Positions 47,708-62,100 of a DNA stretch of 64,000 bases are shown in pieces. How positions within the stretch are numbered: the stretch's first letter is position 1; each line of letters begins with the position of its first letter. The DNA is from Sipunculus nudus. Lineage: Eukaryota > Annelida > Sipuncula > Golfingiida > Sipunculidae. The notes below the pieces were generated by a model. That model was not told the origin of the DNA. It saw only the letters and a program-made list of their open reading frames with translations, and searched no databases. The DNA lies in contig CM049313.1 in the NCBI GenBank assembly GCA_026874595.1, positions 17,171,508 through 17,235,507 on the forward strand. The letters are read 5' to 3'. The position numbers and the translations under genes were made by a program.

Positions 47708-50700
47708 TTGTTTGTCATCACTCTCCTGGCCACAATTTTGCCATAATCACCTTGAAACTTACAGGGATAATGGAAAACAAAATTTCTAGGTGCCCTATTG
47801 TTTTTGGTTAATATAGGTCAACAGTTAAGGTCAAGGTCATCGAAAAACCTCGAAATTTTATTTTCCTCATAACTTGGCCAAAAATGGTCGTATTAACCTC
47901 ATTCTAAGATCATTTTGTTCGTCTTTCCTTTCCCCATATCATGGTATGATCAACTTTTGTTGACTTTGTGTCACCTTGTCAGTATGTCTGTCTGTTCCTC
48001 TGTTGTTGTCAATTTTGACTACGGCCTTGATGTTCTGTCTGACATTTAGTACAGTACAGGCCACAATTTTGCAGCAATCACCTTGAAACTTTCAGAGATG
48101 ATGGAAAATTAAATTTCTAGGTGCCATATTGTTTTTGGTCAAAATAGGACAAAGGTCAAGGTCAAGGTCATCAAAACTTCTCAAAACGGTTTTTTCTTCA
48201 TATCTTTGTGACTATTAGTCGTATCTACTTCAACGATAGCTCATTTTAATCGTCATTCCAAGGCCTGTCATCTGGTGTGTAGCTGACTCAAATTTGCCGT
48301 AACCATGGTTACAAATTTTGGGGGAAAATCATGATATTCGAAAATAAGGGGTCTTATTTTTCTAACTTTGTCAGTTTTAAAGCTAGAGTGATCTAGTTTT
48401 TTGCATCAAGTAGCATTCAACTAGTACTACAAGATTTTATTACAAGTCTTGCAGTATCTCGTAAAATATCTCGTGAATAGAGATATTTCGAGATTTCATT
48501 CATCTTGCTCCAAAGGCCACATTATTGCAGGAATCTTTTTGAAACTGACATATTATAAGTCCTACACTAGTATCTCGAAATTGTTTTTTCATTTTTTGAA
48601 TAGGGCCGCTAGGGGGCGCTGGATGCGAACCTCCCGAACATATCATATTTTGGCCATATCTCCAAAATTATAAGCCTCAATTACATAAACTATAGCTTAT
48701 TTTCTTCCTCTGGGTCTTCTCCATAACCTAGTGTAGTCATCTGGTCACACTTTTGTGACACTTTGTCAGTGTGTCTGTCTGTTTGTCAGTTGTCCTCAAA
48801 TTCGCCTGCTTGCTGTTGCGTCTCACATATAGCATTCTACAGGCCACAGTTTTGAAAGAATCCTTTTGAAACTATAACATCTTAAGTCTTACACTAATAT
48901 CTCGAAACAAATTTTTCATTTTCCGGATATGGCCGCTAGGGGAGCTGAACTCGAACCTCTCCCAACATATCATGCTTTGGCAATATCTCCAAAACTATAA
49001 ACCTCAGTAACATAAACTGTAGCTTTTTTTCTTCCTTTGGGTCTTCTCCATAACCTGGAGTAGTCATCTGGACTCAATCTTGAATCACTTTGTCAGTGTT
49101 TTCGTCTGTTTGTCCGTTATCCTCAAATTCGCCTGCTTGTTGGTTCTTGCGTCTCACATATAGCATTCTATAGGCCACAGTTTTGACGGAATCCTTTTGA
49201 AACTATTACATCTTATGTCTTACACTAATTTCTAAAAATAATTTTTTCATTTTCCTGATATGGCCACTAGTGGGCGCTGCACACGACCCTCACACACATA
49301 CCATTGTATTTGCCATATCTCTACACCCAAAGCCTCAGTTACATAAGCTATAGCTTATTTTCTTCCTTTGAGTCTTCTCCATAACCTGATTAAGGCATAT
49401 GGTTTCAATCTTCTGTCACTTTGTCAGTGTGTCCATCTGTTTGTCCGTTATCCTCAAAGTCGCCTGCTTGCTGGTTCTTACGCCTTAAATATAGCATTCT
49501 ACAGGCCACAGCTTTGACGGAATCCTTTTGAAACTGGGACATCTCATGTCATACACTAATAATTCGAAACGCATTTGTCGTCTTCGGAATATGTCTGCTA
49601 GAGGGCGCTACAGTCGAGCCTCCCAAGTATATCATTAATTCGCCATACCTCCAAAACTATAAATCTAAATTACATAAATTATAACTCATTTTCTTCCTTT
49701 GAATCTTCTCAATCACCAGGTTATGTCATCTGGTGTCAATCTTGTCTCACAAAGTCAGCATGTCTGTCTGTTCGTCTTTTGTTGTCAGCTTTGTCTGCTT
49801 GCCTGTTCTTTTGTCTCATATGACATTCTACGGGCCACATATTCTCAGCAATGTCCCTGAGAGTCATTCCATTAATAGAAAACCGACAATTAGTTCTGTC
49901 TGTCCGTCTGTGTTTCACTTCCGATTTCCGGCAAGCGTTCGACCTATGGTCGTCTAGTTTGCATATTATTGGGAAGATTATAGGTCAAATTTTATATTTG
50001 ATGTTATTACAGAGTTTCCCTGTATTCCTCGTAATGTGAATTTCCTTAATCACATTTCCTCTCGTAAATTAGAATTTGATTTCCCCACGGCTTTCACTTG
50101 TTGTCATATATGTAGTCAAAAATGTGCATTTGAAAAATTGCCTCGCTTACATGTAAAACAATCAGAGATAAAAAAATAATTAATTGAAATACATGCCTTG
50201 CTGTGAGCACAAAATCGAAAAATATGCAATACATATTTTCATGGTAGAAATATATTATATGAGCATCGTCCACTAACGAGGACCGTTTGCAATATCCATC
50301 TATCACCGCCCACACAGACCGTCTTGTCATGGAAGCACCGAAAAGTGTACAATACTATATACATCCGTCTTGCAGCTGATCAAACGACAATCATGTGATC
50401 TTATTGAAGTCTTAAAAGACCAACATAAGAAACAAAAGCAGCTTAACCTTGATAAATAGTTCATATTAGAGTTTAGGTTAGGGTTGAAGATCTCTATTTG
50501 TAAGCAGTCATTGTGTCTCATCGATACTACGATACAGCATGCAAAGCGTATCGGTACCCGTATCGATGTGGTGTATCGATACGCATCGATATATTGAGTA
50601 GGTGTATAAACAGATTTTTTTTCTCACCAGAAAAGCAAGTTACTAGTGGTGACACCTACCCACTGTTCCCAGGCCCCGTCGGGATTTGCCTTCCTGTAGG

Positions 50701-53033
50701 GCTCGAGTCGCTGTTTGATTTTCTCACATGCTAACTGAAATAATTAAAAAAAGTATACAAAAGTCCGTGTCACACACCAGAAAAAAGCTGATGTACGGCA
50801 CTGAGGAACCAAACGCATGAAGTTGGAGGGGCGATTAATCTAAATTGAACAGATAAGATAAAATACTTGATATGTTGGAAACTTGCAAAAAGGAAAGCAT
50901 AATAAATCATGATGAGGCATAAATTATCAATTAAACACAATCACTGATAAGTTATGAATTCATGTTTTCATTTTATTATCATAAGTAGTGATTTGTTAAG
51001 ATATAGGAAGGAGCAGCACCTAGCAATATCAATATCGAGATATTTCATACAATTATCAGTCAAAAATGGGAGAGACATTAAATTAGCACAAGGAGTCATA
51101 TATTTTTGTATTGAACAGACAATTTATACGGATGTTATCCAGAATAAAGTTATGTCATATGAAAAATAAAGAATCAGTGAGAAAAGTAATATATATCTTT
51201 AGCCATATTCCTCTGAAGACGAAAACCTACTTTAACAGCCATGCCATTGACGTCTGATCCACGACTGCCGTTTGTATTGGGAGCGTTAGGCTTGGCACTG
51301 GTACTTGTTTCGCTCAGGTGGATTTTCTCACAAGGAATACCCAGAACCCTGCTTGCTACCTGGAATCAGTCGGACGTATCACATGAATAATGTTATTTTA
51401 AGGCACTGGATATTACGTCAGGCTGTCAAGTGATTGTGAAGGCGATAAGTACGAGGGTAGATACTCGAAACATAATCAACGGTCGGTTGAATAAACGCAT
51501 GATAAAAGGATTTAAAGTACTTTTAGAAGAGAAGTATAACAATCGACTTGAATTATAATTCTTCAGGCAAACCTTACCTGTATCATTTTAACATTTAAGC
51601 CTTGTCCCATTTCTGTACCTCCATGAGTGATCAATACAGATCCGTCACTGGCGTACACATGCACTAAAGCACCCGCCTAAAAGACAATCACTTGAATAGC
51701 TGTTAAAAGTGTAAATGTGTAACAATAGTCATATATCTAGTACTCTTGTTAGTAAACCGGTATTTCCGCTAGCGGAAAAAAGAAGTAAAGGTTCAACTCA
51801 AAATGTAAGGAAAACTCAAGACCACCACAAATAGTGCGTGATAAGTCCGTGATAAATCTTTTTACTGCTGGACTCATTTAATAGCCTATGCGCGAATTTT
51901 GCTTATAATTTAATTCAGGTGAGAAACTGTATTGGATAATATTCATATTAGGTTTAATAAAAAAAAATTAGATTTGTGGTACGCAATCACGGCACCACCA
52001 ATGCCTGGTGACCTTTGACCGCATTAAATATGCAGGGACTTTGTTGGAAATCAAACTTAGGCGAGTTTAGCCATTGTAATGTAGTTTTGGTGAGTTTCTT
52101 GAAAATCCATCAAAGCCCCTATAAGTTAACAGACTATGATAAAAGGTAACAGATAAGCGGACGGCCAGACGGCCTTCGGATGGACAGACGGACGGACCAT
52201 GGATGTACCATAATACGTCCTGTCATGGGCGGGCGTATAAAAATGTTTCCATACCGTTTAAATATGAAAAAATGACATTGAACTGTATGCCCCACCTTGC
52301 CCTGGGGAAAGGGAGATCAGTAAAATATTTTAAGGAAATTTTCAAAATATGTTTTTAACTCTTCATCGTGTAAACTTTGAAAATTTGGCTCTGTTAATAT
52401 CTCACTTACTTCGTGTATTATTTTACTTTCTAGAGTGTTCGTACATAGGAGCGACAAACCAACTGAAACATGCAATAAACAGGACAATTTGCACGCCGAA
52501 CATTACTGTAGTTATATTGTTTTATTATAAATAACCTCTAGTAGAGATGTGAACCGGACCGGTGCGTTCTACAATTTTGGCTTGGACCGGACCGCTTACA
52601 CGATATATCCAGACCAGACCGCTTACCTGATAGACCGGTCAGCACCTCTAAAATCTAGAGTTTTAGCACAATACCTAGGTTCATATTAATAAATGCAATT
52701 ATTTACCTGATTCAGAAAAGGTTTGGGTAATCCAAATGGATAAAAGATAGGCAGCGTGGCAATTCCTCTCTTCTGGTATTTGTTTTTCCTGAAAATAAAA
52801 TTAAGTGAATCAGTGACCAACAGAAACTTCTCGTCTTGGGGCAGAGCTCATGTAAGAGCCCACTTGGGTGTGTGTGTGGGGGGGGGGGGGGGGTGGTTAT
52901 GGTGCAATTTTGAATTGTTTCGAGGTATGAAACATGAAACGTGTAATATTTTCTATTTACAAGACTTTTATTACAGTCGGAAACCCGCAGGATGTCCAGT
53001 AACCAAATCTGCTCCTGTTACCAGTATTAGTAA

Positions 53034-53118
<85 letters not shown>

Positions 53119-56100
53119 AATGGTACACACAGAAAAGTGGATCATTGCCAGTGGGTTTCGAATTCACGATCTTCCGATTTCCGGTGCGGCTGCCTTAGTC
53201 CTCTTGGCCCTGACAGATCCCCAACTTCTGTGTATGTGTACACTTTTATAGGAACCAGCGAAGTTACGTCATGATAGTGACGTCATAGTGTCAGCCACTA
53301 CACGTGTCGGCATGGCGACTTTTGCATGCACCAGGGAGAACTGATGGCTTTTTTTCATGGGTTCGATTCCCACTGGCAGTGAACCACTTTGTTGAAAATT
53401 AGGCTCTTTAATCTTCCGAAATATATTTAAATGTTTCCCTTGAAATGTGACTATTATATATTTTCATTGAAAACATGAGGTGGACACAATTGGTTAGAAC
53501 AGACTATAGTACACGGACCTGTTAAACTGTTCAACTTGTTCAATCCGCTTTACATAATCGCTCTTTTTCAAACATTCCTGCCAGCATTTCTGCAGGCTGC
53601 AGCCTTCCACCCTTTGGCCCGTCACCATCATCTCTCCGTCCTTGTGAAAGTTCATCTCTTGTACCTGAAAACACCATGACAACCGATGAAAAAAAAACAC
53701 TTTCGTCCGTATTTCTAATTTAAATGTTATATTTATATACATTCAAATTGTCATATAACAATAAAATACGCTTATTAAAATTGACCTCGTATCGATTTTG
53801 ATTAAACAATAATTGTTAAAAGATAATGCGCACATTATAGTGATGACTCCACTAATATACCTAAGTCAATAATATAGCTTCATTGAAGACGGGGTGGCTA
53901 AATATACAGGTCTATAAGATAGCTTCATTGAATTTGGCGTGAGTCTGGTATATATCTATTATTTCATGTACTTCCACGTATATTACCTGATGCAAGGGAA
54001 GGCCCAGAAAGCTGGCCACGCTCGCTATAACATTTTCCGACAAGAACAAAGCCTGCGGGGAGCCAAACCCACGGAACGCTGTGGCGCTGGGGAGGTTGGT
54101 ACGGCACGCCCGGCAGGACACTCTCATGTTGGGGACGGAGTACACGTTACCACCGAGTTCTGCGATATGATTTGCCACCTGGAAGAATATAAAGGATATA
54201 GACAGTCCATCAGGATCCATTTTGTATCAGAGAAACCCTGAGGAAGGCATAGTCCAGAACTGTACGCTGACGGGCACGAACGTTAAACATCCCTTTTTCC
54301 TGCCGTCAGATCAAGCCGGAAGGCTTGTCCCTGTTGAAAGCGCAAATGGAAGCTCTACCAACGGCAAGTATTAAGATAGATAGGGCCGGATCTAGGATTT
54401 GGGAAAAGGGGGTTGGGGCCGGGGGGGGGGGGGGGGGGAACCCAGGAGGACTTATGATAAAGCCTAAAAGGTTTCCAGGTCCGGAAATTGGTGGGGGGTC
54501 CAGGCCGCAAAAATTTGTCTGAACCTTTAAAACAAAGGTTAAAGCGGCTGAAAAAGAGGGGCCCGGACCTCCTGCCCCCCCTCCCCCCCGTTGATCCGCT
54601 TCTGATAGCGTCAGATATCTTATGATTGTCCTTCGACAAAATATCCCCGAACTTAACACGAACAGGCCTTCCCGCTTGATCTGACTGCTGGAAGGACGGA
54701 ATGTTTCATCTTCTTGCTGGAAGATGACGCGTAGAGGCTTTTGGAGCGATGTTTGTAAAGGCCAATCAGCTTCTAGTTCTGGACCAGGAAAGACATGGAA
54801 TGTATCTTGACGTGAAAGCTCTGGTATTTCTGGCATGGGAGATGCTGATTGTCCCTTATATGTGACATGACTTTGCGGTTACAACCTTTTAAATTGTTCT
54901 TGTCTTGTAAACCCTTTGTTACATATTTAAATCAAGTTTAAAGGATACTGGTATACGTGTTTAATGTAAACACATAATTTCAGATAAATGCATAAAACCA
55001 CTCTTGAGAATTGCTGACAAATAATACTCGAAGAAGGCAAGAAAGAATCATGGGGATACATATTTTACGAATGATTAATAAGAGAAAGAAACTTAGGAAA
55101 TTGTAATATTTAAAAAATGTACTAATAAATTAACCAATATGGCGTAAAAGTTTCATCTGAGATAATGAACCAAAAATCTGCTTATGCACTGACTAAAATA
55201 TTGTTTAGGAGATGCATAGATTACAAGAAAACCGCCAAAATAGCTTATACTGAGTTAAACAGTTAAAAAGTTATACTGTTATTAAATATCAATGATATAG
55301 GGCATAAACTGTGGAAAGACGCAGAATTCTGAAGATTGCGCAACTAGTCTAGGTAAAGCTGACGGAGATCTCAGAACAGCATTAAGCTAGCCTAGCCGAT
55401 CCAAGGAAACCATAGCGCCAAAGGAAACCAAAGTAAATGTTCAAGGTGCAGACTATCCTCTGTGGAAGGGTCATGCTGTAACCCTATAGAACAGAAAACG
55501 TTTTCTTTGGTTTCTAATTCATATCACATTCTCTAGCACAACGTTCCTATTCTTTCCACATTTCCTACATAAAAATGAAACATGAAAAAAAATCAAATAT
55601 CTTAAGCTTCCAGCCGATTAATCATTTCATATATGTGCAAGGTAACAATAGCATAGGAGACATGACTCCTTGCCGTGCTCAATTTCTGGTTTAGTATTCG
55701 TCAGACTCCATCCCATTTAGCTATATATATCAATAAGCCCGAATAGCCTTAAATTTTTGAATATTATGTCCAACTGTGTTTATCTCCAGTATTATTGATG
55801 AGTACAAAATAATAATGTACATTGCTGTTAACTACCAGTGATATGGAGTTACATTTGCGTGACGACGGAGAAACATTTGTAGGTGGCACTACCACTCATG
55901 CGTATGAGATAACGTTATTTAAGTTCTATGGACAGGATAAGCTAGAGAGAGAGAGAGAGAGAGAATGAGCGAGAAATGAGAGAGAGAGAGAGAGAGTGAG
56001 AGAGAGAGAGAGATAATAAAGAGAGAGGGATGTAATGATTAATAGCTTAGCTTGTTTAGTGTACAGGGAAATGGTACCGGAGTCTTGTTACCGCCGATAG

Positions 56101-59100
56101 TAATCGAACAAATGAAATTCCGATTGCTAATTTACTCCTTACCGAAGCCGATTGTCAGTCATTATTTCAAGAGATAGCAGTAAATGCAGGTAAACTGACA
56201 TTCAATTGTGAATGCTATATAAAAAGGGCATGTCATATTATCACCACTTATAAAAAAGCTGGAAGCCGGTATTAAAAGAGTAGAAGGTTTGATGAAGTTC
56301 AGAATCGCAGTGTGGACCATTATAAGAGATATTGTTTTGGAATATTCTGAGCAAAGGCCGTTCCTGACTTTATTCACGAATCTGTTGAAATAAAATAAGT
56401 GGTGATCGGGAAGATTGTTTTCCCCTTGATCCACGACTCTTTCATTATAATGAACTGTTGTTTGAAAGCTTTGAGCTTATCAGAGGCGGATATAGGATAT
56501 AGCCAAAGGGGTCCAACCTAGGAGGACTAATCACAAAACCTAAAAAAGGTCCTTAGGTCAGGGGAGGGGAGGGGTCCAGGCGGCAAAAATTGCTCTGAGA
56601 CCATTAACCAATAACGCTCAGCTGAATTCAGGGGAAATTAAACAATGGGCGACATAACTCCAAGTGGTGTCCTATATAAAGGGAGAAATGCATAGATTAA
56701 AAAAATCTAGGTGGCGCCACCATTCTTCAGGAACTAATGAAACCCTCCATGACTAATATGCATGCAAAAAATCATGGCGATCAATGCATTAGTTATTCAT
56801 ATACTGGAATTTTTGTATCAAATTTTTAATTATTCAAGGGGGGTAAATTTGAGCCTCATATCCGAAGGATATGGGAAACAGAGACCTTATATTAGGTTTC
56901 ATGAAGACTTTTCATGGACCTCCTTGGATATCAAATTAGAAGATTCTAGGTCAAACATAGATGATCTTTTTCTTGTAAAAAGATGACTGCTTCATTTGAA
57001 GGTCTCAAAAATATCGAAAAAATACAGGAGGCGCCACCCCTTCTACAGGTTCTGATGAAACACTCCATGATAAATATGCATGCAAAGAAGAACAGCAATC
57101 AATGCATCAGTTATTCAGATATTGGAATTTTTTATAAAGTTTTTAGTTATTCGAGGGGGGGGGGGGGGTAATATATGAGCCTCATAGCTGAAGGAAATGG
57201 GTAACAGAGACCTAATTTCACGCCTCGGTGAAATTTTAAATGGACCTCCTTGAATGTCAAGGTCAAACAGAGACGAGTTGTACAATGTCAACGGATGAGC
57301 GCTTCATTTGAAGGTGTCAAAAAGAGAGAAAGAATGCGTAAAAATTCTAAAAAAAAAATCAGGAGGCGCCATCAGTCTACAGGAACTGATAAAACACTCC
57401 ATGATCAATATGCATGCAAAGAATCAGGGCAATCAATGCATTAATAATTCAAATACAGGAGCCTCACATTTTAAATTATTCGGGGGGGGGGGGGGTTAAC
57501 AGATATAGATAACAGACACCTAATTCCAGGTTTCTATGAAGACTTATGGACCTCTTAATTTAGAAGATAAGTTATAAGATTCTAGGTCAAAAAGTGATGA
57601 TTAGTGCTTTTTATTTATTTGGGGAGTATTTTCGAGCAAAATAGCTTAAGGGGTATCGGTAACAGGAACTTTGCAGTAATAATTCAGAAAGGAGTGACAA
57701 TTTTGAAATTATGTATATACAAAAATACATTTTCACTGAAAGCCTTAATTTATACATCATATTTTTTTCATTATATATCAGTACATTGATTTAGGGGAGT
57801 AACTATCCAATATTAAAACCATTGACTTCATGGGAGCGGCGACTCTTTAAATTATTGTTTTGCAGCTTCAGAATTTCCAGCCGCATTATATATCACTGTG
57901 GCGCAAATATCCACTACTGTTTATAGGTCCACAATATGCTTGCAAGGCCATTTGTTATTATATAATTCCAATATAAAATGTAAATTCACACTTGGTACGA
58001 TGAACCTAATGTTCTATGCCTGGCACACAATAACATTTAATAAGAGAACTATGCATTTGTTATATAATTATCCGCCAGATCGCAGCGCCTGTCTATGGTG
58101 TTGAATCATAGCAACTCTAAAACATACCGAGTGGACCCATTTTATAAGACACCATGGTCCACATCACGAAGCCAGAGGCGTAAGACATTGTTTAAAATCA
58201 TTTACCGATAATATTTAAATAATTTCTATCAATTAAGTATTGACGGACTTACATAATCAGAGACATCTTCTGTGTGGCCGCCATTTAGGTACATGGTCAA
58301 ACTCCAGGCATGGATACGTCCGTCTTGCATGAATCCAACCTGGTGGGAAAAAGATACATTTCCGGCTCAAATTAGTAATGAAATTAATAGTTAAAGTAAA
58401 ACGAACTTTTCTAAATAGCAATTTGGTGCCAGCTGGCGTGCCAGGTTGGATCCCAGGCAAAGGTATGAGACTGGGATGTAGTGACCCATCCAAAGACGGT
58501 GGTCTTCTCCGGGCCCTCGGTTTTTCTCCATCCCCACAGACTAACCGAACGCCATCATCCGAGCCATGGAGAGTGCCCCCATGACTTTCTTAACTGTGTG
58601 TAAATCAATGAAAAATAGATAACTTTATATTTATAAAAGTTACAGGTATTTTGTATAAATATGTTATATCATTTCAATATGAGATTATTTCATAATTAAA
58701 AAGAGTTATTCTAAACTGCTAGTTTTCTGGACAGACAAGCTGTTACTTGATTATTTTCATTATATTTGAATTTTTGCCACCGTTATTGCCTGTTGTTACT
58801 TACTTTGTATCTTCCTAACATGCCGTGACTTTTCCCTGTTAGACGCATGTCTTCCTCCTGATCCAGGACACACCGCACAGGTTTGTTGTACCTTAAAATA
58901 GATAAAATACCGTAAATGTCGTAATAAGCGCCCCTTGTCGTAATATGGGCCCTTATGAAGATGCGGTTCCTGACAAACAATTGTCAACAATGCAAAACGG
59001 ACATTATTTCTCATCATAAATGGTCACATAAATACTACACTGTTGATCGAATAAATTTTACGAGCACATGAGTCGGTTTTGACATATCTGGATGACGGAA

Positions 59101-62100
59101 CTTTCACATCATTCCTTGGTTAATAAGCCAAAGTAGGGCAAATCTTGGCTCTGAGGTGGCGCTCATTAATAGATAAAAATAAATATATAAATACATACCT
59201 TATTATCCTGGCTTTCGCTGATGATACCTTCATCCGAGAAGAATAATTTTAAGGACTATTATATAGTTTTTATAACTTAACCTTGCTGCAATTAAAAACA
59301 AATGTGCAAATGCTGACAAAAATATATTTTCCCTTATGATATAATAGAATTAAAAAAAATAAGGTTCTGAAGACCGTGCTATTACTTACTTCATGGCTGC
59401 TAAGCTTGCAGGGCCTATCACCATGTAAGACTGGTACTGCTTGCCTCCAAAACTTCCACCTGTTAAATATACGATACATGACGAAAACTAAGTATTTACA
59501 TATTTAAATTAAAGTGAACCTGCGGAATCTGGCTCTATTCTTCTAAGCTAATATTTAAGATTTTTAATCAGGTCTATTTTTATACCACAGGTGAGCTGAT
59601 TCTCCGTCTAGTCTGCTGTGATAATGAGTACATACCTATATGCAAAAAAATACAACAAAACCACCCCGGCACACAGATAACTATCTTCACATCAAATGTT
59701 TTATACGTTGTAAATGTTAACCGTGTGAGCAAACACAGTGACCTGTGTCTGCTTACAGTAACATCACTGAGGCCAGAGGACAACTTCCAAAGAAAGAGAA
59801 GAAATTAAAGGAGAGACACATCAGAGACACCATTTGAAAGGTTGAAAAAAATATCACTTGTGCAATTGCGTGGTACCACTACCAGGGGGCGTGTATGCTA
59901 CATTTATCTTTTGCACCCTTGATCGCGCCCAATGCAAGTTTTGTTTCCACTCGGACACAGGGGTATATTAGCAGATAATGATATTTTCAGACAGGTACAC
60001 ACTGTATATTATGTACATTTAACATACCTAGGTTGTTAACATATTCCTGTAAGGCAAGTAAATGAGTAAGAATCTTACGATACATACCCACATGTTTAAT
60101 TTTTATCACAATCCTGTTTACTGGCACTCCAAGCACGTCAGCAACAATTCTCTGTAAAAAATATAATATAATGTCCAGTTAATATTGTATTTAGACTAAG
60201 TTAAAATAGACATCAATTCCGAATATACTTATGCAGGGACGAAGGAAAACAATGCTTTAAGGACCCAAAGTCTTTAACTCAGGCTATTCACCTGCCTTTT
60301 CTATAAAAGCTTTGTGAATTAAAGCCTACTCTGCGTATTAATGATCTCCATTTAATTCCTGTCAAAACCTTATAATGCTTCCTAAATGGACGTATCACCT
60401 TGTTTATCTACAAGCCGTTCGTAAACACGCACATGTTGACAAAAGATACAAATTCAAGCTAAGGTGGTTGGTTGCATATATTCAGAAATTCAAAGTCTCT
60501 TGTTGCAAAACCTCTTTGAAAAATTGGGTTTGTGTGACTTGTCTTCAGATGTCCTTGTTCAATTGTATTTTGTGGACGTTACAAACAGGTGGATATGAGC
60601 AAAAACGACAGCCTGTGTGCGGTTGGATCAGCGTTTCTGGCCTACTTTGTAAAAGGTTCAAAGAATGTACTTTAGTTAATAGACGTACGATATTCAACTA
60701 GACCGGAAATCACTTATGTTCAAAAACACCTGTGACTAGGAGGTTACATTTTGATCTTTGTATGTTTGATTGAGGTTTTTTTTAAGTGTCAGAACTAAAG
60801 TCTTGGTTGGGCCGTTACAATAGTCTGGTTCATTTCCGCAAGACCACCTGTTTTTTGCTATGAAGTTTATATTCGTTACATTCCAAGGGTAAAGCATGTT
60901 AATGTGTGGTAGAAAATTTAAGGGCCTAGTTATCAATATGATAAATACCTTCTAGAAGAAACATAATTATTTTACATATGATATATCAGTCTAAATGTTA
61001 CAACATATTGGGCCCTTCAAAGACGATTAAGGTTAAATAAATGGTCCCATGCACAACTGCATCAATTGACAGCCGCTGATTGGATTGTCATGTTACCCTT
61101 TAAAAAATATAACCAACTAAAACAAAGATGGCACACCTGATCTGTGAGACCTTAATAAAGAGTAAAAGAAGTCGCAAAACATAAATTGAATTGTCTTATT
61201 ATTCCTTAACTTAAAAATTCAGAAAGCTCAATATGGAAGTTAAGAAAACTTTAAGAAATTTATCTTCAAAAACAGAGTTTACAAAGCTTGATGGAACATT
61301 ATATAGGTTAGGCTGGCCGAGTCGATGCTATGGTTAAGGCCTTATTCCTCCCACTAACAGAGCCATCATGCTCTTACTGTGTTGCTAAGCACAGGAACTG
61401 CCAATTCGCGGCGAATTAAATACCTAAATTAAGAGTTTGCACTGATTAACGTCCTTCCGTACATGGAATCACGTTTTACTTTCCTCAGCAAACGTTAATA
61501 TTAAAGCCCAGGCGGGTATGAATAGCCAGCTTAGTTATACCTTTTAGTTTTCAGATTTTACCAACCTGCATATAATCCGGACTCTGAGTAGCACAGTGTA
61601 CCACCATCTCATTCTTCTCACCTCCGGGAACAGCCAGAGCTGCCAGAGGTTCCATGTAGAAGTGTTCCTGAGGACCCATCTCAAGCTCCCCCTCCAGAAC
61701 GTGGTCTGCCTCCGTCATCCCCGCATCCACATCACCCATCTCAAATACATTCGGGGGCGCGAGGAATGACTCGGCTGCTACGGCGTCCTGTATCAGATAA
61801 AAAACGATGGAACGGTGTTTTTCTATAGATTAATATTATGAAAGTTTTAGGTGTTTTTTTTTTAATTATTATATGATATTAAAAGGTAAAAAACCGCTGT
61901 GGTACCTTGTACGAGAATTATAAAACTGCGATACAATTATCTAACGACTTGTTAAGAATCCTCCAGTATAAAAGAACGTAACACCGCCAAATGCAAAGAA
62001 AATGCTGGAAGCTGCTTTTATTCAGGTGAGGAATTGGACACAAGCCGTAAGTTGAATGGCAGTGTTCTTAGATTTTTGAATGCAGAGGGTTAACAATAGA

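Noticed and set aside
54306-54836. A further exon of gene 1
   Set aside because: The KPLRV.F..ED stretch looks like the XDH PVRC.LD..EDM segment, but gene 1 already has that exon at 58804-58891. The frame has no fitting splice sites and lies downstream of it.
60375-60701. A 108-codon plus-strand gene inside a gene 1 intron
   Set aside because: AT-rich, no recognisable domain, and no evidence beyond being open.
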